A stretch of 35,970 bases of DNA from Bacteroidales bacterium H4 (GCA_001701165.1 DAAP01000017.1:1-35970), one strand, 5' to 3'; shown: positions 14,832 to 23,765, counted from the first letter of the stretch. Notes: generated by a model not told the origin, from the letters alone. Numbers and translations: made by a program.

Positions 14832-16037
14832 CTATTTGCGGCGTCGTACGCTACGAGTGGCCGAGGCGGACTTGGAAGCCTTGGACTCCTTGACAGAAGA
14901 AGACTTGGAGCGCTTGGACGACCGCTTGGTGGAACGCTTGGGCTGTTTTTCCTGTTTTTCTTCGGCGTTAGAGACAGCCTCGGCACCATTTGCAGCCTCG
15001 GTATTGTCGGCGGCTACAGTCTCGGCATTGCCTTTTTTGCTCTTTCCGCTGCCTTTTTGCGCTATGATTTCCTCACGATCCGGCACCCAGAGTTTGGCCT
15101 CGAAGGAGTCGAGGCGGCGCTGTATGCTGTCCTGTGCTTTGGTCATCTCCTCGGGGTCGGGATACAGCTGCATCAGCGACTTATTTTTGAGATTGCGGGT
15201 CTTGTAAATCTCGCCCTCGTACATATTCAGGGTGAAATAGTCGTCATAAGTGCAGGTGGGCAGGTTGTTGTCGTCACTGGTGAATATGTGCTGTTGTGCA
15301 AGCCAGGGACGCAGGTCAGCAAACTTGATCCAGAACATGGGATACTTAACAGCCTCACCGCCAAAGTCGCCGCTGCGATGCAGTACCGGGCAGATGGCCT
15401 CGACAATGGTGCGCATGCGGTTGTTGCGCGTATCAAATTCCCAGCGTTCAATAATGTAGTACGACAGTACTTCGTTGGTGGGCACATCGGCCTCCTGGAT
15501 TGTGAAGCGAGGATTACGATCAGTGCTACCCTTGGCGTCGGTATAGATGATATGGAAACGGTCGAGCAAGTCGCGCACCTTGACCTGATACTGTTCGGTG
15601 AAAATTTCGCGACCATCGAGGTATTCGTAGGCGTGTATTTGGTTGTTGGCCAGCAGTCGCATGATTATGCGGAAGAGGTTTTCCTGTCCGTCGATGTTTT
15701 CTTCGGGGAAGTACAGCGGCGCGTTTTTGTCCTTATCGAGGTCCAATTGACGGTATATTATGCGCATCCATTGGCGGTCGGCGTCAGTGATGTTTTCTCC
15801 GGCGTCTTCATAGAATGCCTGCTGTCGCTGAGTCACCTGCGGGCCGGAGGCTTCACCTTGTCCGTGGCGTGTGCGAGATCCTGATGTACGGCGTTGCACG
15901 GCCGTGGATGTTGACTGATCCTGTGCAACGGCTTCGGGCCCTTGTGCGAGGGCGGCCAATGCGAAGGCGCATATTGCGGTACGGTATATGGTTTTCATCG
16001 TGTGTGAATTATTTTGTCGATATAAGTGGTGCGTCAT
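14832..16037 (-). CDS. gldN: T9SS periplasmic protein GldN/PorN with a long basic C-terminal tail
   Basis: 401 residues. The signal peptide is about 14-27 (ICAFALAALAQGPEAVAQ region). In the known system GldN binds the lipoprotein GldK to form the periplasmic ring under the outer membrane that is needed for export. The family core runs from about 75 to 325 (ADRQWMRIIYRQLDLDKD, APLYFPEENIDGQENLF, YYIIERWEFDTRN, CPVLHRSGDFGGEAV, NLYTCTYDD-type segment, LWVPDREEII). Residues 328-401 form a low-complexity tail, first Ala/Glu-rich and then Lys/Arg/Ser-rich, ending SVRRRK. The start lies 10 bases after the gldM stop, so it is co-transcribed as the last gene of the locus. Confidence 0.92.
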   Translation of the reverse strand: MTHHLYRQNNSHTMKTIYRTAICAFALAALAQGPEAVAQDQSTSTAVQRRTSGSRTRHGQGEASGPQVTQRQQAFYEDAGENITDADRQWMRIIYRQLDLDKDKNAPLYFPEENIDGQENLFRIIMRLLANNQIHAYEYLDGREIFTEQYQVKVRDLLDRFHIIYTDAKGSTDRNPRFTIQEADVPTNEVLSYYIIERWEFDTRNNRMRTIVEAICPVLHRSGDFGGEAVKYPMFWIKFADLRPWLAQQHIFTSDDNNLPTCTYDDYFTLNMYEGEIYKTRNLKNKSLMQLYPDPEEMTKAQDSIQRRLDSFEAKLWVPDREEIIAQKGSGKSKKGNAETVAADNTEAANGAEAVSNAEEKQEKQPKRSTKRSSKRSKSSSVKESKASKSASATRSVRRRK

Positions 16038-16047
16038 CTGTGGGATG

Positions 16048-17610
16048 TCATCCGATGATTACCTCCATAGGCGAAAGATCGCGGGTAATTCCGTCGGGGC
16101 CTTTGGCCTTGATGCGTGAGATATAGAAGCGGTTGCCGCGGCGCAGTCGCTGGAAGGCCTGCTTTTGGCGTGGGGAGAATTGTGCTCCAGCAGAGACCTC
16201 GGGGATGGCGTTGCCCATAGAGTCGAAGATGACGGTCTCGAAGGACAGCACTGTGAACGGGGTGTCCAGCAGTCCGTCGTCTATGGCTGCGGAGAGGCCG
16301 TTAGCGGCCAGCAGCAGGGTTTTCGAGAAGGGTCGCCCGCCTTTGTAGTGGTCGCTGTTGCCCTTGCTGTCGGTGAAGGCTATGAAAGCCGTCGGGTCGG
16401 GCAAGCGACGTATGCGGAAAGATGTCGTGCCCACCTGCGTGGAACGTCCGTCGATGGTGGCGGTGACGGTGACCACGGCAGTACTGCCGGGAGCTGCAGT
16501 GGGCCGAGCCACCCAATGGTCGCCGCTGCGTTGCAGGCTACCTCCGCTCATGGAGGCGCTGATGCCGTCCATGGGCACGCCGGGCACCGAGATGCTTATG
16601 GGGTTGTTGATGCCGGCATACAGGACGTTCATCATCGTGGCCGAGACAGTGGCCATAGGCTCGATGACAGTGTATTCGCTGGCAAAGTCATGGCGAGTGA
16701 CAGAGCCGTCGCCGTGGGACACTTCGAGGTATCCTTTATATGTAAACTTGCCGGCCGAACCAACGGTAGTGGTGAAGTGACCGTCGGCAAGTTGGCGACC
16801 GTTGACAAATATGCGCGGCCGTGCCGTGGTGTCCACGGCGGCCAAGACTATGTCGGCGCTGTATTGTCCGCCGCGCATTACCATGCGCGAATTAGGGATA
16901 ACCAATGCGTCGAGCTTGTTGACGCGCACATCCCCGGCGTCCACCTGTGCCAAAAGCGAGTTGAGAGCCTCGCCTTCAGCGTAAAGCAGGTCGTTCTGTA
17001 TCTTGGTGAGTATGGTGACTGCAGCCACAACAGGCTGCTGGTCAAACTTGGCCTCTTCCCACAGCTGCGGGGTTAGCTGGCCTTTGCGCCTTACCGAAGC
17101 GGTGGACAGGGCGTCCTTGACGGTGGCGGCTTTGGCCGGGTCTTGTATTTGCGCGGTGATGAAATTGCGGTAGCTGTCGATGCTCTGGCGCAGGCGGCGT
17201 CCGTTGGAACTTCCGGGTGCCAGCATGACTACGCTGGCACTTTCGAGGTCATCGCGCGACTCAATCTTGTTTGGGTCACCCTGTGGACCGTCGGCCTTGC
17301 GTACTATGGCCAATTTGAGCGAGTCTACCATGGATACTATTTGGTCGGTGGCTCGACGCACTTGAACGGCACGCGTCAGCCATACCGAGCCTTTGTCGGG
17401 GTTTTGTTCGGCAAAGGCTTCGAGCGTACGGAAGATGTCCGCGTTGCGCCGACTGACGTTGGCATTGGAGCGCGTCAGCCCTTCGTGTACCTGTGTGAAG
17501 CCGTCCAAAACGTCCGATGAGACGTTGAGGGCGAGCATGGCCGTTAGGACGATATACATCAGGTTTATCATCTTCTGGCGCGGTGACAGGCGTGTATTGT
17601 TTGCTCCCAT
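16048..17610 (-). CDS. gldM: T9SS motor protein GldM/PorM
   Basis: 520 residues, the usual length. A single N-terminal transmembrane helix (about 13-33; LSPRQKMINLMYIVLTAMLALNV) anchors it in the inner membrane. Arg11 in SPRQKM corresponds to the conserved arginine that pairs with the GldL glutamate in the motor. The rest is a long periplasmic shaft of successive domains reaching toward the GldKN ring. With GldL it forms the proton-driven motor that powers T9SS (established for Flavobacterium and Porphyromonas homologues). The gene follows gldL by 66 bases and precedes gldN by 10. Confidence 0.95.
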   Translation of the reverse strand: MGANNTRLSPRQKMINLMYIVLTAMLALNVSSDVLDGFTQVHEGLTRSNANVSRRNADIFRTLEAFAEQNPDKGSVWLTRAVQVRRATDQIVSMVDSLKLAIVRKADGPQGDPNKIESRDDLESASVVMLAPGSSNGRRLRQSIDSYRNFITAQIQDPAKAATVKDALSTASVRRKGQLTPQLWEEAKFDQQPVVAAVTILTKIQNDLLYAEGEALNSLLAQVDAGDVRVNKLDALVIPNSRMVMRGGQYSADIVLAAVDTTARPRIFVNGRQLADGHFTTTVGSAGKFTYKGYLEVSHGDGSVTRHDFASEYTVIEPMATVSATMMNVLYAGINNPISISVPGVPMDGISASMSGGSLQRSGDHWVARPTAAPGSTAVVTVTATIDGRSTQVGTTSFRIRRLPDPTAFIAFTDSKGNSDHYKGGRPFSKTLLLAANGLSAAIDDGLLDTPFTVLSFETVIFDSMGNAIPEVSAGAQFSPRQKQAFQRLRRGNRFYISRIKAKGPDGITRDLSPMEVIIG

Positions 17611-17676
17611 TTATATGTTTGGGTGGTGGTTTTTTGGCTGTTTGTGATGTTGTCTATAAGTCGTTGTGCCGCAGTC

Positions 17677-18612
17677 TTATTCCTGTGGCGCGGCATCTCG
17701 AGCGGCAGAAGCGGCGGCCTGGGCGGCAGCGGCGGGATTGTACATATTGATGGTCATGGCGGTGATCATCTTTTCGTACACGGCGTTGAGTTGCTGCATG
17801 TAGCGTGCCATCTTCTCTGTTTCTTCGCAGTAGCGACTGCTTTGACTGGCACTCTTCTCGTACATGTCGCGGATGTCTTTGATGCCTTGGTTGACACGGT
17901 CTATCGAATCAAGCTGCGAGGATATGCTGCGTAGTTGTATCTCGTAGATGGTGTTGAGGCCCTGGATGTTGTGGCTCAGGTCGCCCATCTGCTGAACATA
18001 ACCCTGGGACGAGCGCGTGATGTTCTCTGAGTTTTCGGTGATGGCGCGGTAACTTTCGAGCAGTATCTCGGAGACTTTATTGAGCGCCTCGGTGGACTGT
18101 TGGAGCTGTTGCATCTGCGCGGTGGTTGCGGCCATCTGTTCGATGTATGCTTGGGTGGCCGAAGCGACGTCCGCGGGAGCCTGCTGTTGAGCAACAGCGG
18201 GTTGAGGCGCCACATCTGTCGCAGGTTGTGCGCCCGGACGTTGGCCTACATACACAACGCTTGCGGCGTATGTCTCGGTGGCGTGTGCGTCTTCATTGCC
18301 TTCATCTTCGGGCGCGAGGGCCTGCGATTTCTCATCGTCGTCATCGTCTTTGCGGTCAAGCTCGGGATATACTTTCTCCCAGTTGTATTCGCGCGGCGGA
18401 CGGTCGAAAGCAGTGAGTACGAACATCAGAACCTCGGTGCCCATACCCACGGACAGCAGCATATTACCGCCGGGAAGGTGGAGTATTTTGAAGAGTGCGC
18501 CCCAGATGACGACGGCGGCGCCTATGGAGTACGCAAAATTGAAGAAGCGCTGGCCTTTGGTGCTTGAAATCCAAGCACCGATGCCTTTCTTGTATTTTTT
18601 CAGTTTGACCAT
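17677..18612 (-). CDS. gldL: T9SS motor protein GldL/PorL
   Basis: 311 residues. Two transmembrane helices lie near 24-42 and 50-68 (FAYSIGAAVVIWGALFKIL and MLLSVGMGTEVLMFVLTAF), with Glu60 as the likely proton-relay glutamate of the family. The remaining 240 residues are cytoplasmic: an acidic stretch (DRKDDDDDEKS, about 90-100), a Gln/Ala/Pro-rich linker and a predicted coiled-coil region (about 160-290) ending in an Ala-rich tail. It stacks around the GldM helices to form the inner-membrane motor. It lies in the operon between gldK (87-base gap) and gldM (66-base gap). Confidence 0.95.
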   Translation of the reverse strand: MVKLKKYKKGIGAWISSTKGQRFFNFAYSIGAAVVIWGALFKILHLPGGNMLLSVGMGTEVLMFVLTAFDRPPREYNWEKVYPELDRKDDDDDEKSQALAPEDEGNEDAHATETYAASVVYVGQRPGAQPATDVAPQPAVAQQQAPADVASATQAYIEQMAATTAQMQQLQQSTEALNKVSEILLESYRAITENSENITRSSQGYVQQMGDLSHNIQGLNTIYEIQLRSISSQLDSIDRVNQGIKDIRDMYEKSASQSSRYCEETEKMARYMQQLNAVYEKMITAMTINMYNPAAAAQAAASAARDAAPQE

Positions 18613-18699
18613 AGCGTGGTTACTGTGTTGATTTTTGTGTCTTTTGTGTTGTTTGGCTGAAGACTCCGAGAACTCCGGATTTGTCAGCCTCAGCAGTGT

Positions 18700-20151
18700 T
18701 TATTTCTTGTAATTCTTGGTGCCGCGAGCAAATCCTATCTGCGAGCGCACGCAGCGAAATCCGATGTACGAGCGTTGTTCGTTTTGGAATTCCCACATGC
18801 GGAGGTCGCTGCGGATGTTGTGAGCGACGTCTTTCCACGATCCGCCGCGGACGATTTTACGCTTGAGACGATACGGATCTTCCTTGGCGGCGTTGTAGCG
18901 ATATTCGGGGTTAAGGTCGTTGGTGATTTTGCCGACGCTCTCGGTGTAAGCCGTCGATGTCCATTCGCTGACGTTGCCGGCCATATCGTAGAGGCCGAAG
19001 TCGTTGGGGGCGTAAGTGCCCACGCGCGAGGTGATGACGTGTCCGTCCTTGACGTAGTTGCCTTCCTGGGGCTTGAAGTTGGCGTAGAAGCAACCCTTGT
19101 CATCGCTCATGGTTAGGTCTCCGTCCCAAGGATACATATTTTCGTTGACACCGGCACGTGCCGCATATTCCCATTCGGCATCTGTGGGCAGTCGGTAAGG
19201 CTCGACATACACACCTTCCTTGCCCAAGGCGCGGCGCAGGTAGTCGGTACGCCAGTTACAGAAGGCGTTGGCCTGTTCCCAGCTGACGCCCACCACGGGA
19301 TAGTCCGAGTATCCGCCGTGAGCAAAGTACATGCGCACGTATGGCTCATTGTAGGCATTTTCGAAGTCATTTATCCACGCCGTGGTGTCCGGATAGACGT
19401 TGACAATATAAGTGTTCAGGAAGTCATAGTCGCCGGTGAGTCCGCGGGTGATGGTCTCGCGTACAATCTGACCCTCATCGTTGAAGTATGCCGTGTCCTT
19501 GGAGATGACAGGCACATCAGTAGGCGTAGGCACATCGGTATTGTATATGCGGCGAGTGGGGTCCAGGCGATTTTTGCGCTTGGCGGCCTCGGTGTGGTTG
19601 TATATTTCGTAGCGGTAGTTAAGCTGCGTGGGGTCAAGCTCGCGCACTCCGGTGATGGGGTTGGTACGGTATAGGCTTTCTATGGCGCGCTGCTCGTCTT
19701 CGTTGGGGTTGCGCCAGGGTATGGCTTTGTTCCAATTCAGATGTGGCTTGACGGGATTGCCCTGACGGTCTTCTTCTATTTTGAATTCCTCGTTGCCGCC
19801 GTATGCCGGGTCGGCAAGACGTTCGCGGATGATGGAGTCGCGCACCCAGAATACAAATTGCTTGTACTTGGCATTGGTGATTTCGGTCTCGTCCATCCAG
19901 AATCCGTCGACGCTTATACCTCGTGCATCGGCTATGAGATTCCAGGCGCTGTCGGCCTCTTGCACGCCTACTTTCATGGAGCCTCGGTCGATGAGCACCA
20001 TGCCGTATGGCGTGGGTTCGGTCCACGAGGTACCGCCCACTCCGGTGACTTCGCCGCCGGCGGCACTGCGCGAGCCGGTGGCGCAAGCGCCCAGGGCTAC
20101 GGCCAGAGCCGCGGTTGATAGGGCTATGATTGTCTTGGTTGGTTTGTCCAT
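18700..20151 (-). CDS. gldK: T9SS ring lipoprotein GldK/PorK
   Basis: 483 residues. A lipoprotein signal with lipobox LGAC at about 20-23 anchors it to the outer membrane. The body is an FGE-sulfatase/SUMF-type fold, here structural rather than catalytic: GMVLIDRGSMKVG and DGFWMDETEITNAKYKQFV near the start, VVGVSWEQANAFCNWR and RLPTDAEWEYAARAG in the middle, FGLYDMAGNVSEW and RGGSWKD near the end. GldK and GldN form the periplasmic ring of the secretion apparatus. It is longer than stand-alone FGE proteins, as usual for GldK. It follows porP by 64 bases. Confidence 0.95.
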   Translation of the reverse strand: MDKPTKTIIALSTAALAVALGACATGSRSAAGGEVTGVGGTSWTEPTPYGMVLIDRGSMKVGVQEADSAWNLIADARGISVDGFWMDETEITNAKYKQFVFWVRDSIIRERLADPAYGGNEEFKIEEDRQGNPVKPHLNWNKAIPWRNPNEDEQRAIESLYRTNPITGVRELDPTQLNYRYEIYNHTEAAKRKNRLDPTRRIYNTDVPTPTDVPVISKDTAYFNDEGQIVRETITRGLTGDYDFLNTYIVNVYPDTTAWINDFENAYNEPYVRMYFAHGGYSDYPVVGVSWEQANAFCNWRTDYLRRALGKEGVYVEPYRLPTDAEWEYAARAGVNENMYPWDGDLTMSDDKGCFYANFKPQEGNYVKDGHVITSRVGTYAPNDFGLYDMAGNVSEWTSTAYTESVGKITNDLNPEYRYNAAKEDPYRLKRKIVRGGSWKDVAHNIRSDLRMWEFQNEQRSYIGFRCVRSQIGFARGTKNYKK

Positions 20152-20215
20152 ATTATGGTGTATGTGGTAATGCTATGTAGTGTCTTTTGTGGTGTCTTTT
20201 ATCTTTTCGTTGTCA

Positions 20216-21226
20216 TTACATCAGGCGTATGGCCTTGTGCCGGTAGGGGTTTTTGGCGCCGAGGTTTAGCTTGAGGCTGTACCCGGCGGTGATTTCGTGG
20301 CTGCCGGAGGAGGCCTTGGCTATGGCGCCGGTGGGATAGTCGTAAGAGTACTCGACAAAGAACCCTTTGAATGTCGCGCCGACTACAGCGTAGACTGCGT
20401 CATTGTAGCGATAACCCACGCCGAAAGTCAGGAATTTGCTGTAAGAGGCACGCGCGGTGACTTCGGCGGTATAGAACGTGAAATCGGTACGCACAAGCAT
20501 CGACGGCATCAATTCAAATAACGTATTTTTCAACGGAATATTGCTTCCGGCCATGAAATAGAGTGTGCGCCCGGTCTTGAACTCATAGATGTTTTTGGCC
20601 GAGGCGTCTCCGGCGTCGTTGCTCAACGTAACCGTGGGGGCAGTCAGGTGGCTGCACGATATGCCGGCCCAAAACTTGGGATGCTGATACCATATGCCGG
20701 CACTGACATCAAAGGCGGTGCCGTGGAGGTCTTGCGTCGGTATGCCGTCATCGGTGCCCTGGTGGTAGTCGTCTTCATCCGGTAGGTAGACTTCGCTGCC
20801 TTTGAAAGACTGGTCGTACATCCCAAGAGCCACACCGCCGGTGAATTCGCCTCCCCACTTCTTGAATTTGTATCCTATCTGCGCGTGCAAGTTGAGCGTT
20901 CGGTACAGACCTATGCTTTCTTGAGAGATGACCACACCTGTGCCGAAGCGCTTGCCCAGAAATTTGAAGGGCATGTCAGCTGTGGCGGCAAAGGTTTTGG
21001 GGGCATTGTCTATGCCGAGCCATTGCAGGCGTGCGCCGCCGCGTATACGCAGCAAGTCGGTCTGTCCTACGGCGGCGGGGTTGTAGTACGTCGGAACGTT
21101 GTAGTATTGTGTGAAGGTGGCATCGGTCTGTGCGGCCGCCTTGGTGCACGGACACAGCAGCAGTGCCGCCGCCATCAGACGCAGGCACCGGCGTCGCAAT
21201 TTATTATATGTCTCGTGGCCGGTCAT
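20216..21226 (-). CDS. porP: T9SS outer-membrane protein PorP/SprF family
   Basis: 336 residues with a signal peptide (about 14-33, ending AAAQ). It has the family N-terminus DATFTQYYNVPTYYNPAAVG and RGGARLQWLGIDNAPKTF, followed by alternating beta strands to the C-terminus, consistent with an outer-membrane beta barrel. It sits directly upstream of gldKLMN, the conserved place for porP. The start codon overlaps the porT stop (ATGA, 21226-21223), which supports this start and implies translational coupling. An internal Met (residue 18) would be a less likely start. Confidence 0.93.
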   Translation of the reverse strand: MTGHETYNKLRRRCLRLMAAALLLCPCTKAAAQTDATFTQYYNVPTYYNPAAVGQTDLLRIRGGARLQWLGIDNAPKTFAATADMPFKFLGKRFGTGVVISQESIGLYRTLNLHAQIGYKFKKWGGEFTGGVALGMYDQSFKGSEVYLPDEDDYHQGTDDGIPTQDLHGTAFDVSAGIWYQHPKFWAGISCSHLTAPTVTLSNDAGDASAKNIYEFKTGRTLYFMAGSNIPLKNTLFELMPSMLVRTDFTFYTAEVTARASYSKFLTFGVGYRYNDAVYAVVGATFKGFFVEYSYDYPTGAIAKASSGSHEITAGYSLKLNLGAKNPYRHKAIRLM

Positions 21227-21981
21227 TCAAAGTAGAATGTGAGGACTATCATTTTGGACGTCGCTTTTTTTAGCGCGTTTGTAAATTTGAGTTTTTGCGG
21301 GTCATCGGCCAAGTCGGGGCGGTCGTGTTGCAGCACGTCGGTGAGGCCGATGCAGAACTTTATCTCGGGATTGAGCTTGAAGTACGGCAGGTAGAAGTCG
21401 CAGCCGAAGCCGATGCTGAGGTAGCAATCGGTGCTCTTAAGCTTGAGCGCCTCGTTGCGCTTCTTGGATACATCGAAAGCGGGCATGACACCAACCACCC
21501 CATAGGGGCGGGCATTACGGTAGCGTTTCGATGCAAATTTCAGGTCTATGGGTGCGACCACGTAGGCACTCTTGAGGTTGAGACGCTCTTCGCCGCCCTT
21601 GCCGGTGACGTCAATCATACGGATATCACGATTGCCGAAGTACATACCGGGTGACAGTCGCAGGCTGAACCACTCGTTCAAACGCAAATCAAAGAGACCG
21701 TTGACACAGAATCCGGGCGAGAAGGAAGGCTCTTCCATATACCAGGTCTGGCCATCTTCGGTGGCGATGCCGTTATGCGTGAATTTGAGGTCTTGCGTAT
21801 GTAGTCCCACCGAAAAACCTAAATGCCAGCGGCGCAAATCGGCATACGGGCGGTTGAGCACCTTGTCGTTGAAACTCTTGGCCGACATCAAAGAAGCCGA
21901 CGGCAGTAGCGCGTACAGCGCCACCGCCACCGTCATTGCCATGCGTCGCCACAGCCTTATATGATGGTTCGGTATTCTCAT
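21223..21981 (-). CDS. porT: T9SS outer-membrane protein PorT
   Basis: 252 residues with an N-terminal signal or hydrophobic segment (about 13-34). The segments NRPYADLRRWHLGFSVGLH, SFSPGFCVNGLFDLRL, SPGMYFGN, SIGFGCDFYLPYFKL and CIGLTDVLQHDRPDLADD are what I expect of the PorT family of small outer-membrane barrels, needed for T9SS function in Porphyromonas. It is the first gene of this locus. In P. gingivalis porT lies elsewhere, so its fusion to the porP-gldKLMN operon by a 4-base overlap is a notable arrangement. The start lies 16 bases after a small hairpin. Confidence 0.85.
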   Translation of the reverse strand: MRIPNHHIRLWRRMAMTVAVALYALLPSASLMSAKSFNDKVLNRPYADLRRWHLGFSVGLHTQDLKFTHNGIATEDGQTWYMEEPSFSPGFCVNGLFDLRLNEWFSLRLSPGMYFGNRDIRMIDVTGKGGEERLNLKSAYVVAPIDLKFASKRYRNARPYGVVGVMPAFDVSKKRNEALKLKSTDCYLSIGFGCDFYLPYFKLNPEIKFCIGLTDVLQHDRPDLADDPQKLKFTNALKKATSKMIVLTFYFE

Positions 21982-21996
21982 TTTTCTATATAAGAT

Positions 21997-22016
21997 AACG
22001 GCCTCCGCCGTTTTTT
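21997..22016. other. Small hairpin in the porT leader
   Basis: AACGGC (21997-22002) pairs with GCCGTT (22007-22012) around CTCC. On the plus strand it is followed by TTTT and could be a weak terminator. In the minus-strand mRNA it ends 15 bases before the porT ATG and could affect translation. Confidence 0.4.
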
Positions 22017-22325
22017 ATTGTATACAAGCCGTATCGACTCGCACCCGACCGCGCCGGACCGCCTTTCCCGACTCCGACAAGAGACCGCCACACTGATGTA
22101 TATTCCGTCTATACCACCCGAACGGCCGGAGTTGTACCATTCCGTAAAACTTACTTGACAAAATACTGCACTTATTGCAGCATAAACAACGAATATGGCA
22201 ACTCGCACTTGCATATTGCCGGTCAGCAACCGTTATTGCAATCTATTGTGATGCAATACAATGCAACTCTATTTGTTAAAAAACGACCGACATCAACGAC
22301 TTGAACTATTTTCTTGAAAAAATAT

Positions 22326-22356
22326 TTTGTTTTACGAAAATTATGCACTAATTTTG
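22326..22356 (+). promoter_or_regulatory. Promoter of the serpin gene
   Basis: TTTG (22326-22329), 19 bases, TAATTTTG (22349-22356). Start of transcription is expected near 22362, giving a leader of about 130 bases. Confidence 0.7.
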
Positions 22357-22460
22357 GAGGCAGAAAGAAAAAACGGCTGACACCGGACGAAAAACACGTC
22401 GAATGGCCGGATGCAAGCAATCACAAAATAACAGCATAAACAAGAGACCCCATAAAAACG

Positions 22461-22491
22461 ACTCATCATTAACTATAAACTCATCATTAAC
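22461..22491 (+). repeat. 13-base direct repeat before the serpin start
   Basis: ACTCATCATTAAC occurs at 22461-22473 and 22479-22491, ending three bases before the ATG at 22495. Function unknown. Confidence 0.6.
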
Positions 22492-22494
22492 GAT

Positions 22495-23727
22495 ATGAAA
22501 ACCTACAAACTAACACTAATATGTACCGTGGCATTATTTGCCACAGGATGCTCGTCCGAAGCGGACGAAGGGCAGAACAAACCCAAGTCGCGTATGGAGA
22601 TGAATGCCGAGGAAGAGTCCATCAGCGAAGCCGAGATAGAAAATGCGTTTGCCGTCTTTGAAGACATGGCAACAACTGTAGCTCCATACCAAGATAACAT
22701 CGTATATTCTCCTTTAAGCAAGGACCTGTGCCTCGGTATGGTGGCCAACGCGTTGGTGGATGGCGACCGCGACAGGATTGTCGGGAAAATGGGTGCCTCG
22801 TCAGCAACTGCGCTCAACGAATTCAACAAGAATCGTCTGTATTATTTCTCGTACAACGCCGAAAAAGCAAAGGTATTCTTCGCCAACTCAATTTGGGCAA
22901 ATAGTCAGTGGATGACTTCCGAACAACAATTCGGGACAGCAACAGGAATCATAAAACAGTATTATGATGCCGAATGTCGTATCCTTGACTTTGGCAGTAC
23001 TGACGTCCGAGCTCAAATAAATAAATGGTGCTCGGAGAAGACAAACGGAATGATTGATAATATAGGGAATACACAACCTGCTGACAATATAATCAAAAGT
23101 ATCATCATAAATACAATGTATTTTGATTGCGCTTGGGAACAACCATTCACAAAAGGTTCCGCGAGACAAAGCACATTTTATGATGCAGACGGTATTCATC
23201 CAAGAGGTCTCGTAAAATCGATGCAAGACATACGGACTATGCCTTCCATCTGGACGAATTCTTTTGCCGCATTTGCAATGCCTTATGCAGGCTGTAATTA
23301 CTCAGCAATATTTGTCCTGCCTGACCGAGACAAGACGTTCTTTGACATTCTTCCGGAGGTAAAAGAAATGCTTTTGACGAGACAACTTGACAATGCAAAA
23401 CCTCAAAGATGCACTATCGGAATACCCATTTTCTCGATACAGCAAGATAACGACATATCTGAATATGTAAAAAAATCCGGTCTCGACATCAACAACTGTG
23501 CTTTGACCGGTTTTGACGGCGGTATAGTCTCCACTATTAAACAGGCTATAGGTTTGACTGTTACCGAAACAGGGACAAGGGTAGTAACGAAAACGGAATG
23601 GGATGGAGCGGTAAGCGCCAACCCCGGTACGCCAATCGTCCTTGACCGGCCGTTCCTGATGATAGTCAAGGACAACAACCACGGCAGCATCCTGCTGATG
23701 GCCGCCATCCAGATGCCCAAGGAATAA
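22495..23727 (+). CDS. Serpin-family lipoprotein
   Basis: 410 residues. A lipoprotein signal with lipobox ATGC (Cys19) is followed by a charged linker and a serpin fold: NIVYSPLSKDLCLGMVANAL, FFANSIWANSQW, INKWCSEKTNGMIDNI, IINTMYFDCAWEQPF, YSAIFVLPDRD and C-terminal RPFLMIVKDNNHGSILLMAAI. Serpins trap serine or cysteine proteases by a cleaved reactive loop. Here the hinge reads ETGTRVVTKTEWDG: Gly and Thr at P15/P14 are kept, but P13 is Arg, P12-P11 are Val-Val and P9 is Lys where inhibitory members have small residues. By spacing, P1-P1' would be near Ser-Ala. It would act outside the cell, perhaps against host or neighbour proteases; inhibitory activity is uncertain. It has its own promoter and terminator. 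Confidence 0.92.
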   Translation: MKTYKLTLICTVALFATGCSSEADEGQNKPKSRMEMNAEEESISEAEIENAFAVFEDMATTVAPYQDNIVYSPLSKDLCLGMVANALVDGDRDRIVGKMGASSATALNEFNKNRLYYFSYNAEKAKVFFANSIWANSQWMTSEQQFGTATGIIKQYYDAECRILDFGSTDVRAQINKWCSEKTNGMIDNIGNTQPADNIIKSIIINTMYFDCAWEQPFTKGSARQSTFYDADGIHPRGLVKSMQDIRTMPSIWTNSFAAFAMPYAGCNYSAIFVLPDRDKTFFDILPEVKEMLLTRQLDNAKPQRCTIGIPIFSIQQDNDISEYVKKSGLDINNCALTGFDGGIVSTIKQAIGLTVTETGTRVVTKTEWDGAVSANPGTPIVLDRPFLMIVKDNNHGSILLMAAIQMPKE

Positions 23728-23765
23728 GACCTCGGCAAGACATAAGCCTACACGCGCTCAAAACA

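Larger units (their letters stand above)
21982..22494. other. Divergent intergenic region between porT and serpin genes
   Basis: It contains the serpin promoter (22326-22356), a small hairpin in the porT leader (21997-22012) and a 13-base direct repeat next to the serpin start. No clear TAnnTTTG promoter for porT was found on the minus strand. No supported gene. Confidence 0.55.

Noticed and set aside
14702..14893. 63-codon plus-strand ORF with Asn-Asn-Gly-Ser repeats
   Set aside because: It reads through the inverted repeat and then antisense to gldN; the peptide repeats reflect the DNA repeat.
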